Positions 49,781 through 58,544 of a stretch of 64,000 nt of DNA are shown in pieces (position 1 is the first letter of the stretch; every line of letters begins with the position of its first letter). Made by a program: the position numbers and the translations under genes. Source of the stretch: Marinihelvus sp036351115 (GTDB lineage Bacteria; Pseudomonadota; Gammaproteobacteria; Xanthomonadales; SZUA-36); contig JAZBOL010000006.1 in NCBI GenBank assembly GCA_036351115.1, forward strand, positions 1 through 64,000, read 5' to 3'. Under the pieces are notes generated by a model. That model searched no databases. It saw only the letters and a list, made by a program, of their open reading frames with translations, and had not been told where the DNA came from.

Positions 49781-50726
49781 CCGGCGATCGCCGGGCCGCG
49801 GCTTCCACCAGGAAGCGGGTTTCTTCGAGGGGAGGATCGTTCAGGGTGGGTTCGGGGCGGCGGGCCTGCGTGAGCGCCTGGCGAAGCAGCGCCACCTTGC
49901 GCGCATGGCTGACCACCGCGCGGTGGTTGACCGAGTCCAGTCCCGTGCGCTGCAGATCCCGCCCGATTTCCCGGTAGATCGCGCGCGCCGCGAAGATGGC
50001 CGCCTGGCAGTCGCCGGGCAGCGCACGGATGCCCGGAACGGAGCGGTCATACAGGGTCTCCGCGTCGTCGAGCAGCTTCTGGGTGACGCTGGCCAGGTTT
50101 TCGGACCACGTGGGTTTCGCGAGGAAACCATCCGGGTCGATGTTCGCTTCGACGAGCCATTCCAGGGGCAGGTAGAGCCGGCCGGCGCGGGCGTCTTCAC
50201 CCACGTCCCGGGCGATGTTGGTCAGCTGCATGGCCACGCCGAGGTCGCTCGCACGGGCCAGGGCGCCGGTGGATCGCACACCCATGAGCACAGCCATCAT
50301 CACCCCGACGGTGCCGGCCACCCGGGCCGCGTAGCCATAAAGGTCCGACAGGCTCTCGTAACGCTTTTCGTCGCGATCCCACTGGAAGCCTTCGAGCAGC
50401 GCCCGCAACAGGGAATCGGGCACGTCGAAACGTTCCACGACCCCGGCCAGGGATCGATCCACGGGATCGTCACCGGGATCACCGGCGTAAATCCGGTCCA
50501 GCCGGTGGTGCAGTTCGGCCAGACCCGCGTCCAGGTCTTCACCTTCGTCGATGATGTCGTCCGCGACGCGGCAAAAGGCGTACAGCGCCGTGGCTGGTGC
50601 CCGGTAGAACGCCGGCAGCAACCAGGACGCCACAAAGAAGGAGCGTGAACCATTGCGCAGCAATCGCCGGCAGTGGCGCATGTCGATGCGGTAATCCATC
50701 ACGGAGGCCAGGGTGAGTCGGCTCAT
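49755..50726 (-). CDS. crtB: Phytoene synthase CrtB
   Basis: CrtB joins two GGPP molecules to phytoene. The chosen ATG (AGGAAG upstream) gives 323 residues. Substrate-binding Asp motifs are AFCRVADDIIDEGED and NIARDVGEDARAGRLYLP; further blocks are SFFVASWLLPAFYR and RYESLSDLYGYAARVAG. It is the last gene of the bchHLM-puh superoperon and converges on crtC. No phytoene desaturase crtI is next to it, which is unusual because crtB and crtI often pair. Confidence 0.94.
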   Translation of the reverse strand: MSRLTLASVMDYRIDMRHCRRLLRNGSRSFFVASWLLPAFYRAPATALYAFCRVADDIIDEGEDLDAGLAELHHRLDRIYAGDPGDDPVDRSLAGVVERFDVPDSLLRALLEGFQWDRDEKRYESLSDLYGYAARVAGTVGVMMAVLMGVRSTGALARASDLGVAMQLTNIARDVGEDARAGRLYLPLEWLVEANIDPDGFLAKPTWSENLASVTQKLLDDAETLYDRSVPGIRALPGDCQAAIFAARAIYREIGRDLQRTGLDSVNHRAVVSHARKVALLRQALTQARRPEPTLNDPPLEETRFLVEAAARRSPVSSFFAAS

Positions 50727-50822
50727 AAGATTTCTTCCTTCCTGGTCTGGTTCCAAGTCTGTGCTGAGGCCCGTCGTGGGGCCATGAAGCCGTGGACGGC
50801 CACGGAGGTTGCGAAGGGTCGG

Positions 50823-51785
50823 TCAGGCGTCATGGTGATCGCTCCAGGCAATGGCTTCGGCGATGGCGTCCGCCACCAGGGCCGGGGCTTCTTCGTGGGC
50901 GAGGTGCCCCAGGTGGGGAAGCCGGACCACCCGGGCGCAGGGCATGCGGTGCGCCACATCGACGGCCTGGGTTGGTGGAATGGTTCGGTCTCCCTCACCC
51001 ACCACGAGCACCACGGGTGCGTCGATGGTGCGGAAGCGCCGTTGCAGATCATCCAGATCCCAGTGGGCCATCATGGCCAGGGTGGCGGCGACATGATCTT
51101 CCCGGCTGAACAATTCCCGGTAGGCTTCGATGCCCTCGGCGTCCAGGCGGGAGCCGGTGCCTTCGATGAGCCGCTCCACCGTTCCGGGCGCGCCGGCGCG
51201 GGCCGCGAGGACCCGTGGGACAGGCCCCAGGGCCGCGAACAGCCGCGCCAGGGGCTGGGCCAGGGGGGCCAGCAATCCGCCGTAGGGTTTGAGGGCTGCA
51301 TTGAGCCCGATCACGAGTTGCGGCGAGCAGGCGCCCGTGGCGACCAGGGCCAGGCCGATGGCGCACCCGGCGGAATGGCCGATGACCACGTCCGGCTCAA
51401 AGTTTTCCGCGTCGAGCAGGGCGCGAACGGCTGACGCCATGGCCGGCAGCGTCGGCGCACTGCCGCTAAGCCCGGTGCTCTGACCGTGTCCTGGCAAATC
51501 CGGGGCGAGCAGGTCGTGGTGCGCGCCCAGCAGGGGCCACAGGCCCTCCCAGGAATGCAGAGAGGCGCCGGTGCCGTGCAGCAGCAGCACGCGCCGCTTG
51601 CCGGGGCCGGGGTGGGTGGCCTGGTGGCGTTTGAAGCGCCACGTCACGCCCCCGGCCTCGCGCCTTTCGAGGAGGGCATCCTCGGTTCGCGCCGATCCGG
51701 TCCGCGCAGCCCGCGCTTCGCGGGGGGCGGTAAGGGTGGCGCCGGTCGATCCCACCGGCGGGTCGATGGGCATGGAGCGGCTCAC
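50823..51785 (-). CDS. bchO: BchO, alpha/beta hydrolase of the photosynthesis cluster
   Basis: The 320-residue alpha/beta-hydrolase-fold protein has the oxyanion block LLLHGTGASLHSWEGL and the nucleophile elbow VIGHSAGCAIGLALV, with a final His in VRLPHLGHLAHEEAP. BchO is usually encoded directly after bchID and is thought to act in or near the Mg-chelatase step, but its reaction is not established. It starts at GTG overlapping the bchD stop. The first 45 residues are Ala/Arg-rich and not conserved. Confidence 0.92.
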   Translation of the reverse strand: MSRSMPIDPPVGSTGATLTAPREARAARTGSARTEDALLERREAGGVTWRFKRHQATHPGPGKRRVLLLHGTGASLHSWEGLWPLLGAHHDLLAPDLPGHGQSTGLSGSAPTLPAMASAVRALLDAENFEPDVVIGHSAGCAIGLALVATGACSPQLVIGLNAALKPYGGLLAPLAQPLARLFAALGPVPRVLAARAGAPGTVERLIEGTGSRLDAEGIEAYRELFSREDHVAATLAMMAHWDLDDLQRRFRTIDAPVVLVVGEGDRTIPPTQAVDVAHRMPCARVVRLPHLGHLAHEEAPALVADAIAEAIAWSDHHDA

Positions 51786-53566
51786 GCCGTCGTCTCCAAT
51801 TCGGACGCGGCCGCCGAGAGTCCACCGGACTGGGCCTGCGGCAAGGGCAGGTAGCGGGCGCCCATGGCCTCGGCGATGGCGCGCGCACGCGGCCGGGGCC
51901 GCCGTGCCGTGTCCACCACCAGGCTGTCCCAGCCGGCGGCGCGGAGTTGCCGAGCGGCCTGGAGCGCTTCCTCGCCGGCGGCTTCATGCCCGGTGCTGCC
52001 GTCCAGGCACACATTCGCCCGACCGTCTGTCATGAGAATGAGCACGGGGTGCTGGCCTTTCCGCTCCAGGTCCCGGGCCAGTTCCCAGGCCGCGTGCAGT
52101 CCGGTCGCCAGTGGCGTCCCGCCGCCGCCGGGGAGTCCGGCCAGCTCGCGCTTGGCGCGGGCCAGCGCGCGGGTCGGCGGCAGCAGAAGTTCGGCGCCTG
52201 TGCCCCGAAACGCGACCAGAGCGACCTGGTCGCGGGTCACGTAACTTTCCGCCAGCAGCAGTTCGATCGCCCCCTTGGTTTCCGCCAGGCGCTGGGCCGC
52301 GGCGGAACCCGAGGCGTCCACGACGAAGATGCGGGTCACGGGTTGGCGAGACTTGAAGCGAACCACCCGGAAATCATCGGCGCGCACCTGCAGCTTGCCG
52401 GCCCGCTCTTCCGGGATGGTGCCGCGGCGCAGCGTCTGCCAGGGCGCCGCCGTTTTCAGGGTTGCGGGCAAATGCAAGCGATACCCCTTGCGCGGATCGC
52501 CTCGCATCACCCCGATGGGCCGGCCGCGGCGCAACGCCCGGGCCGGGGGGCCCCCGCGCGCCACGCGTGCGCGCAACTGGCGCCGGGCGGCGGCGCTCGT
52601 CAGGCTGGCCACCAGTCCGGGCGGCAGGGCGGCGCGGACGGCTTCGAGCACCAGTTCCTGGGGCAGGGTATCCGGTGAGGGCGGTGTCGGGTCCGGCGGC
52701 TCGGATTCCGGATCCTGCTGGTCCTCGGGCGGCGTCTGCTCCTCGAGCGTGTCTTCCGGTTCCTCCTCCGGAGGCAACTCCGGTAATTGGGTGGCCCGAG
52801 GGGCGAGCACCAGCCGGACCGCCAGCATCAGGTCTTCTTCGTTCACTTCGTCACGACCGGCCCAGGCGGCATTGGCGCGTGCCACGCGGACGGCGAACCA
52901 GGCGGGTCGCAGGGAGTCGATACCGAGGGCCTGCGCCGTGCCACAGAGCGTTTGCAGCTGTTCCGCCGTGCATTCGACCTCGCCCAGACGCCGGCGCGCC
53001 GTTTCCACCCGGGCCGGGTCGAGGGGCAGGAGCGGCTCTTGTGCATTTTCGAAGTCCTGGCTGCTCAGCTGCAGCGCGAGGCGGTCTCGCAGATCGGGAG
53101 ACAGGGGCGTCTCATCCTCCCGCGCCTCGTCGAAGGCCAGCAGGCAGAAGCGGGTCGGCTGGGTAGAAGTCATGCCGTCGCGTTCGAGCTGGACGGCGCC
53201 ACGATCGATCACGGCGGCGATGCGCGCGGCTGTGCCGCGGCCCAGGCGTTCGGCCATGGGCAGGATCAGCACGCCGCCTTTCGCCTCGACGAGCAGTCCC
53301 GTGGCCAGCAGCGGGCGGCCCGCCGCCAGGCTGGCGGTCATGTCGAGCCCGCCGAGCAGGCGGTCGTCGTCGATGCTGGCGGGCAGCCGCCGCCATGGCG
53401 TGTCGGCGGGGAGGCTGTGCCGCAAGGCACGCAGCCATTCATCGGCTTCCGGACCGGGACCCATGCGAAGTACCGCACCCCCGAGCTCCTGGCCGTCGAT
53501 GGCCAGCAAGGCCACGGTCCGGGCCGGCAGGTTCAGCCGTTCCGGCGCCATGGCTGGCGCGTTCAT
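51782..53566 (-). CDS. bchD: Magnesium chelatase subunit D
   Basis: BchD couples the BchI ATPase ring to Mg insertion into protoporphyrin IX. The 594-residue protein has an AAA-like N-terminal half without a clear Walker A. An acidic Pro-rich linker (ELPPEEEPEDTLEEQTPPED) follows. The C-terminal von Willebrand A domain has the MIDAS-like motif VVDASGSAAAQRLAETKGA, with the first metal loop DASGS. Start and stop overlap bchI and bchO by 4 nt each, so the three are tightly coupled. Confidence 0.95.
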   Translation of the reverse strand: MNAPAMAPERLNLPARTVALLAIDGQELGGAVLRMGPGPEADEWLRALRHSLPADTPWRRLPASIDDDRLLGGLDMTASLAAGRPLLATGLLVEAKGGVLILPMAERLGRGTAARIAAVIDRGAVQLERDGMTSTQPTRFCLLAFDEAREDETPLSPDLRDRLALQLSSQDFENAQEPLLPLDPARVETARRRLGEVECTAEQLQTLCGTAQALGIDSLRPAWFAVRVARANAAWAGRDEVNEEDLMLAVRLVLAPRATQLPELPPEEEPEDTLEEQTPPEDQQDPESEPPDPTPPSPDTLPQELVLEAVRAALPPGLVASLTSAAARRQLRARVARGGPPARALRRGRPIGVMRGDPRKGYRLHLPATLKTAAPWQTLRRGTIPEERAGKLQVRADDFRVVRFKSRQPVTRIFVVDASGSAAAQRLAETKGAIELLLAESYVTRDQVALVAFRGTGAELLLPPTRALARAKRELAGLPGGGGTPLATGLHAAWELARDLERKGQHPVLILMTDGRANVCLDGSTGHEAAGEEALQAARQLRAAGWDSLVVDTARRPRPRARAIAEAMGARYLPLPQAQSGGLSAAASELETTA

Positions 53567-54570
53567 CCCAGCACCTCGGCCACCGCGCGTTCCACCCGCG
53601 TTCCGGAACTCGACTCGTCGAGCGGGTCGCGTCGCAGGCGATGGCGCAGGGCCATGGGGGCGACGCCGCGGATGTGGGAAAGCCCCAGGACATCATCACC
53701 GGCGAGTGCCGCCATGGCGCGCGCCGCGCGCACCAGCGTGAGTTCGCCGCGGAGCCCGTCGGTCTCGAGGGCCACGCAGAGTTCGGCGATGCGCTCCATG
53801 ATGTCGTCGCTCACGGACACCGAGTCCAGGCGCTCCCGGGCACGACGGATACGCGCACGCACCTGGCCCTCGCGGCTGGCCCAGCGCTTCCGATAGGCCG
53901 CGCGGTCCTGTTCATAGGCTTCGCGCCGGCGAATGATTTCAATGCGGTCCTTCAGGTCCGTCGGCGTGGCGACTTCCACGGACAGGCCGAAACGGTCGAG
54001 CAGCTGGGGCCGGAGCTCGCCCTCTTCCGGGTTGCCACTGCCCACGAGCACGAAGCGGGCCGGATGCCGCACGCTCAGGCCCTCCCGTTCCACGACGTTC
54101 TCGCCGGACGCGGCGACGTCGAGCAGCAGGTCGACGATGTGGTCTTCGAGCAGGTTCACCTCGTCGATGTAGAGGTAGCCCCGGTTGGCGCGGGCCAGCA
54201 GCCCCGGCTCGAAAGCCTTCTCGCCGTGGACCAGGGCCCGCTCGAGATCCAGTGCGCCCACCACCCGGTCCTCGGTCACGCCCAGGGGCAGATCCACGAC
54301 GGGCACCGGGGCAAGCTTTCCTCGCGGCCGGTGACCGGTGCACAGGTCGCAGTGACAGTCGTCATCGGGGTCGCTGTTGTAGGGGCAGCCAGGCACCTGC
54401 ATCATGGGCGGAAGCAGCTCCGCCATGGCGCGCACGGCGGTGGATTTGCCCGTACCCCGGTCGCCGAACACCAGCACACCGCCGATGGCCGGATCGATCG
54501 CCGTGGCGAGCAGGGACAGCTTCATTTCCTCCTGCCCGACAATGGCGGAGAAGGGAAACGCGTTGGACAT
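53563..54570 (-). CDS. bchI: Magnesium chelatase ATPase subunit I
   Basis: BchI is the AAA+ motor of Mg chelatase. The 335-residue protein starts FPFSAIVGQEEMKLSLL after the ATG region. It has the Walker A FGDRGTGKSTAVRAMAELL, Walker B YLYIDEVNLLEDHIVDLLLD and sensor VLVGSGNPEEGELRPQLLDR. An insertion with CPYNSDPDDDCHCDLC is typical of BchI. The ATG shares one base with the puhE stop. Confidence 0.97.
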   Translation of the reverse strand: MSNAFPFSAIVGQEEMKLSLLATAIDPAIGGVLVFGDRGTGKSTAVRAMAELLPPMMQVPGCPYNSDPDDDCHCDLCTGHRPRGKLAPVPVVDLPLGVTEDRVVGALDLERALVHGEKAFEPGLLARANRGYLYIDEVNLLEDHIVDLLLDVAASGENVVEREGLSVRHPARFVLVGSGNPEEGELRPQLLDRFGLSVEVATPTDLKDRIEIIRRREAYEQDRAAYRKRWASREGQVRARIRRARERLDSVSVSDDIMERIAELCVALETDGLRGELTLVRAARAMAALAGDDVLGLSHIRGVAPMALRHRLRRDPLDESSSGTRVERAVAEVLG

Positions 54571-55379
54571 CAGGACCCCTGGTTGGAAGTGAGCTTGACC
54601 GCCAGTTTAGGCTGCGGGTCGGCGCTGGTTCCAGCCGTCGCGAAGCGCCAGAGCACGGCGTCGGGAACCCGCAGGAACATGAGCACATGCTCGAGCATGG
54701 CCAGCGCGAGCAGCGTCCCGACCAGAATCCACCCCGTGCGGTCCACGGCGAGGCTTCCGGCCGCGCCGGCCTGACCGATCATCCAGGCCAGCGCCGCGCC
54801 GGCACCGATCATGGACAGGGGGAAGAAACCGTTCATGGACGCGCTGTGCACGTAGCTGCCGAGATAGCGCAGGTGATCGGGCCAGAACTCCTCGTGGAGA
54901 TTGCGGACGCCGAAAAAGATGTTGAGCTTGGAGGACCAGCGCATGATCCACAGCACGGCAAAGGTCCAGGCGCCGAAGGGATTCGGCGACCCCCAGGTCA
55001 GGGCGATCAGTCCGAGCGCCGTGGCCACGATGGCGAGTTCATGCCACAGGCTGGCCTGGACGCCGAGGACGAAGCGTTCGCTGGCCGAGACTCCCTCGGG
55101 ACAGGCCCGGGGCCGGGGTCCGGTGACCACGGCCAGGAAATAGCTCATCTCGTGCCAGGCCCACAGCGCCAGTCCGCCGACGAAGGCCAGGTAGGCGGAG
55201 GTCGCGTCCGTTCCGTCACGGCTAACGACGATGAGGGCCAGGCCCGCCCCGGCGAAGAGGGTCATTACCGCCATGGTTTTCAGGCAGCCCGGCTCGGCCC
55301 GTTTGCTGCGCCACATGAGCAGCACGGTGGACAGCCACCAGGTGCCCAGGGCGAACAGGATGGGGGCGAGTAGCTCCAA
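54570..55379 (-). CDS. puhE: Photosynthetic complex assembly protein PuhE
   Basis: The 269-residue integral membrane protein (DUF3623) has about seven hydrophobic segments. It shows the family blocks TSAYLAFVGGLALWAWHEMSY-like (GLALWAWHEMSYFLAVVTG), TFAVLWIMRWSSKLNIFFG, VRNLHEEFWPDHLRYLGSY and MLEHVLMFLRVPD. PuhE helps reaction-centre and LH1 assembly. It is 6 nt downstream of acsF and joined to bchI. Confidence 0.92.
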   Translation of the reverse strand: MELLAPILFALGTWWLSTVLLMWRSKRAEPGCLKTMAVMTLFAGAGLALIVVSRDGTDATSAYLAFVGGLALWAWHEMSYFLAVVTGPRPRACPEGVSASERFVLGVQASLWHELAIVATALGLIALTWGSPNPFGAWTFAVLWIMRWSSKLNIFFGVRNLHEEFWPDHLRYLGSYVHSASMNGFFPLSMIGAGAALAWMIGQAGAAGSLAVDRTGWILVGTLLALAMLEHVLMFLRVPDAVLWRFATAGTSADPQPKLAVKLTSNQGS

Positions 55380-55385
55380 GGCCGC

Positions 55386-56465
55386 TTACCAGGTCGGCGC
55401 CATGCGCGTGTCGGCCGGCAACTCGTTCGGGATCACGGGCAGGGCCAGCAGCTTCAGGAACGTGGCGGTGGCCTGGGTGGACAGGGCCGCCCGCTTCAGG
55501 TTGCCGATGACGCCACCCTGGGCCTTCGCGGCTTCGATCCCCGCGTTGAGCTCGACGAGCCGGTCCATGCCCTTGCGGAACTTCGGGTTGTCGATGTCCA
55601 GCGTGAGCGGGAAGATCTGCTTCGTGCACTCGTTGGTGATGTGGAACACCTGGTAGTCGTAGTCCGTCGGGTCCATGCCCATGGCCTCGTGGAGGGCGGG
55701 GCGGTTGTGATCGCGCACGAACATGGTGGCATACACGGCCAGGAGGAAGAACCGGATCCACTGCTTGTTCACGCCGGTCAGCAGCTCGGGCTGCGCCTTC
55801 ATCATGAGGGCGAAGACCTCGCCGTGGCGGAATTCGTCGTTGCACCAGTCCTGGAACCAGCGAAACATGGGGTGGAATCGCCGCTCCGGGTGTTTCTCGA
55901 AGTTGCGGAAGATCGTGATGTAGCGCGCGTAGCCGATTTTCTCGGACAGGTAGGTCGCGTACATGATGTACTTCGGTTTGAAGTACTTGTACGCCTTGTT
56001 GGAGCGGAGGTGGTTCAGGTTCACCTGCTTGCCGTAGTCCCGCAGCGACTTGTTGATGAAGCCGGCATGGCGGGCTTCGTCCCGCGCCATGAAGGCCATC
56101 ACTTCCTTCACGTCCGGATTGTCCACGGCGTTGACGATGTTCTTGTAGAGCACATGCCCGGAGTACTCGGAGGTCACGGAAGACACCATGAAACCGATGA
56201 ACTCGTCGTAGAGCTCGTCGGACAGCGGCTGAATCTCCGATTCGAAGGCCTCGTCCCGGTGGAAGTGATTCCGGTTGCTGTCGCTCCGGAATTCCTCCAT
56301 GAGCGCGTCCCACTCTTCGCGGATCGGTTCGAAATTCCACCGGTCGAGGGCAGCGAAGTCCGTGGTGTAGAAGCGCGGCGTGAGCAGCGACTCGGTCTTC
56401 GCCTTCTGGGTGGATTCGTTGACGGTGATGGGCCCGTTCAGGGCATGGCTGGCTTCAGCGCTCAT
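55386..56465 (-). CDS. acsF: Oxygen-dependent Mg-protoporphyrin monomethyl ester cyclase AcsF
   Basis: AcsF closes ring E of bacteriochlorophyll with O2 and a di-iron site. The 359-residue protein has the two iron-binding helices FMARDEARHAGFINKSL and WCNDEFRHGEVFALMMKA, preceded by VSSVTSEYSGHVLYKNI. Blocks LSEKIGYARYITIFRNFEKH are also typical. Its start overlaps puhC and it is followed by puhE, the common puhC-acsF-puhE order. Together with bchE it gives both aerobic and anaerobic routes. Confidence 0.97.
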   Translation of the reverse strand: MSAEASHALNGPITVNESTQKAKTESLLTPRFYTTDFAALDRWNFEPIREEWDALMEEFRSDSNRNHFHRDEAFESEIQPLSDELYDEFIGFMVSSVTSEYSGHVLYKNIVNAVDNPDVKEVMAFMARDEARHAGFINKSLRDYGKQVNLNHLRSNKAYKYFKPKYIMYATYLSEKIGYARYITIFRNFEKHPERRFHPMFRWFQDWCNDEFRHGEVFALMMKAQPELLTGVNKQWIRFFLLAVYATMFVRDHNRPALHEAMGMDPTDYDYQVFHITNECTKQIFPLTLDIDNPKFRKGMDRLVELNAGIEAAKAQGGVIGNLKRAALSTQATATFLKLLALPVIPNELPADTRMAPTW

Positions 56466-57088
56466 TGGGGATTGCTCCTCGTCGCCTCCTGGGCGACGGC
56501 TGTTGCGTCGTTGACGACGCGGTGTGTTTCGGGCGTCGGGGGCAAGAGCTCCCGGTAGGCCAGGGCATTATCGTGGCCGAAGGCCCACAGTTCGAGCACC
56601 TGTTCGGTGACCGGGTCGATCAGGCGCAGGCGGCCGGATTCACGAAGTTCGAGGCGAAACGGCGACTGGTCCCCCGGGGCGACGCGGTGCCGGGCGTCGG
56701 CCAGGCTGCGCAGGCTCGTGCGCACGAAGGCGCCCTCGCCGATGTCGTAGCGGGCGACCAGCTCGCCAGACTCCGCATCCCGGACCTCCACGAGCCCGCC
56801 GGGAAAGTCCGCGACGCTGAGCATGCGCTCCTGTACGACCGGGGTCAGGGTCTCGGGCTCGGCCGGTGAGCCGAACCACTGCAGCGCAGCTACCGAGACG
56901 ACCGCGAACAACGCCAGTCCGAAGGCGAACCGAATGGCCTTGGCATCGGACGCGTGGCCATGGTCATGCGCCTCGCGGCCACGGCCCCGTTCCCGCCGTC
57001 GCGGCGGCTCGTCACCGCCCCGGCGAGGTGACCGGTCGCCGGCGTTCGCCGCGTCCTGTGTCGAATCGAAGGGAACGCTCATGATCAA
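56462..57088 (-). CDS. puhC: Photosynthetic complex assembly protein PuhC
   Basis: The 208-residue protein has a polar, Arg/His-rich cytoplasmic N-terminus of about 50 residues. One membrane helix (FAFGLALFAVVSVAALQWF) and a periplasmic beta-rich domain follow, with VVQERMLSVADFPGGLVEVRD-like start and SGRLRLIDPVTEQVLELWAFGH. It fits PuhC, which helps LH1-RC assembly. It overlaps puhB and acsF by 4 nt each. The N-terminal tail is longer and more charged than in Rhodobacter. Confidence 0.92.
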   Translation of the reverse strand: MIMSVPFDSTQDAANAGDRSPRRGGDEPPRRRERGRGREAHDHGHASDAKAIRFAFGLALFAVVSVAALQWFGSPAEPETLTPVVQERMLSVADFPGGLVEVRDAESGELVARYDIGEGAFVRTSLRSLADARHRVAPGDQSPFRLELRESGRLRLIDPVTEQVLELWAFGHDNALAYRELLPPTPETHRVVNDATAVAQEATRSNPQ

Positions 57089-57759
57089 CCCGCGCTTGCC
57101 GAAAGGCCGGCCGGCATCACCGGGGTCACGCCCCGCACGAGCCGCGGTTCCGTGTTTTTGCTCACCCGGTCGTCATTGAACTCGCTCAGTGCTTCGGCCA
57201 GCTGGGCACCCACGGCTTCGGCGTCCGGCACGGAGCGGAACATGGGCTTCACCCGGGTGACGTTCCACGGCTTCACGTGGGGCCACAGGATGATCCAGCT
57301 GGGTCGGCTGTCCTTCGCCAGCGTGATCGGCAGATCGCCGCATCCGTTTTTTCGCAGGCGAAGATCCGCCGATTCGACCTTGTCGAAGGGCAGGTTCACC
57401 GTGAAAGGCAGGGTGGCGCCGCAGCGAATGACCAGCCGGCGGTTGGTCAGGGTGTAGCGGGCGCCGCGGGCGGCGAGCCAGGCGTAAAAGGCCAGGAAAG
57501 CCAGGACGCCGACGGCGAGCAGGGACAGCAGCACCGTGGAAGCCAGGGTTTCGCCGAGCGGGGCACCGAGGGAACCCTGCACCACCACCCGCGCCACCAG
57601 CAGCAGCGCGAAATAGAGGGCGAGTTTCCGGACGTGAAAACCGCTGATCGCCAGGTCTTTCCAGTTCGGGCTGCCCTGCCACCGGATGAATTCACCCTCC
57701 GGCGGCAATTCCGGCAGCCCCGCCAACGGGGACCGGGGCATGTCGTGGCCGTCGCTCAC
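57085..57759 (-). CDS. puhB: Reaction-centre assembly protein PuhB (PH-domain)
   Basis: The 224-residue protein begins with a PuhB block LPPEGEFIRWQGSPNWKDL. Two to three membrane helices follow (LALYFALLLVARVVVQG, TVLLSLLAVGVLAFLAFYAW), then a bacterial PH domain (YTLTNRRLVIRCGATLPF, NLPFDKVESADLRL). PuhB assists reaction-centre assembly in the inner membrane. It overlaps puhA and puhC by 4 nt. Confidence 0.93.
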   Translation of the reverse strand: MSDGHDMPRSPLAGLPELPPEGEFIRWQGSPNWKDLAISGFHVRKLALYFALLLVARVVVQGSLGAPLGETLASTVLLSLLAVGVLAFLAFYAWLAARGARYTLTNRRLVIRCGATLPFTVNLPFDKVESADLRLRKNGCGDLPITLAKDSRPSWIILWPHVKPWNVTRVKPMFRSVPDAEAVGAQLAEALSEFNDDRVSKNTEPRLVRGVTPVMPAGLSASAG

Positions 57760-58520
57760 AGTAACGGCTCCTGGCGCTCCTTGTCGGCATAGAGCAGTCC
57801 CGCACCAAAGTAGGCGAGAATCTTCTCTTCCTCGAGCGCCGTAATGGTTTCTTCCGCGGCGGTGCCCGGAATGTCCTTGAACTGGTGCGAGTAAATCGAG
57901 TGCACCTTGATCTGTCCCTTGCTCTTACGCACCCGGGAGAAGTTCATGGGGACGAGCACCTTGCGTGCGCCTTCGCCCTCGAGCTGCACCTCGAAGAACA
58001 CGATCATGGGTTCAACCCGGTCCACCCACAGGTCCGTGACCGTGCCGGCCGGTTCGTCGTCCGCGCCAATGACCGTCATGCCCACCGGGTTCGGGTCGTG
58101 TTCGTCCACGTGGAAGTCCGGCAGCGTGCGCATGGGAACGAAGCGTGGCTCGCCGGGCAGGGTCAGCTCGGGCTTGTCATGCCGGGCGGTCCAGGAGCCG
58201 GGCCCCACACCGTCGAGCATGGGGTTTTCCCCCGTGGGCTCGGCCGGGGCGCCGGGATGGTCGGCGACGGGCCGGAGCGGCAGATCCGTGGCGGGGGTTT
58301 CATCCCTCGGAGCCTGAACGTCGGCATAGCCGTGCGGCAGCTTGTAGGTCTTCGGCTCGGGTACGGCCGGAAAACCCTGCACCACGACGCCTTCGTTGTC
58401 TGATTCGAGCGGGTAACCCTCGCGCTTGGCTTCGCGCTGCAGGTAGATGACCAGGCCGATAAAAAACACCCAGAACAGCGTGAACAGAATTTCAGCGAGA
58501 TCGATACTTCCGATTTCCAT
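57756..58520 (-). CDS. puhA: Photosynthetic reaction-centre H subunit
   Basis: The H subunit caps the cytoplasmic side of the reaction centre and supports proton uptake to QB. The 254-residue protein has one N-terminal membrane helix (ILFTLFWVFFIGLVIYL), then the conserved REAKREGYPLE. The PRC-barrel domain contains ADDEPAGTVTDLWVDRVEP and KVLVPMNFSRV. It follows lhaA by 24 nt and overlaps puhB. Confidence 0.97.
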   Translation of the reverse strand: MEIGSIDLAEILFTLFWVFFIGLVIYLQREAKREGYPLESDNEGVVVQGFPAVPEPKTYKLPHGYADVQAPRDETPATDLPLRPVADHPGAPAEPTGENPMLDGVGPGSWTARHDKPELTLPGEPRFVPMRTLPDFHVDEHDPNPVGMTVIGADDEPAGTVTDLWVDRVEPMIVFFEVQLEGEGARKVLVPMNFSRVRKSKGQIKVHSIYSHQFKDIPGTAAEETITALEEEKILAYFGAGLLYADKERQEPLL

Positions 58521-58544
58521 GATGGTGATCCTCCTAACGGATCA

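Noticed and set aside
53395..54774. Long plus-strand open frames opposite bchI, bchD and other bch/crt genes (also 41543-43402, 21314-22879 and 31215-34259)
   Set aside because: All are antisense shadows of well-identified genes with biased composition and no recognisable domain.
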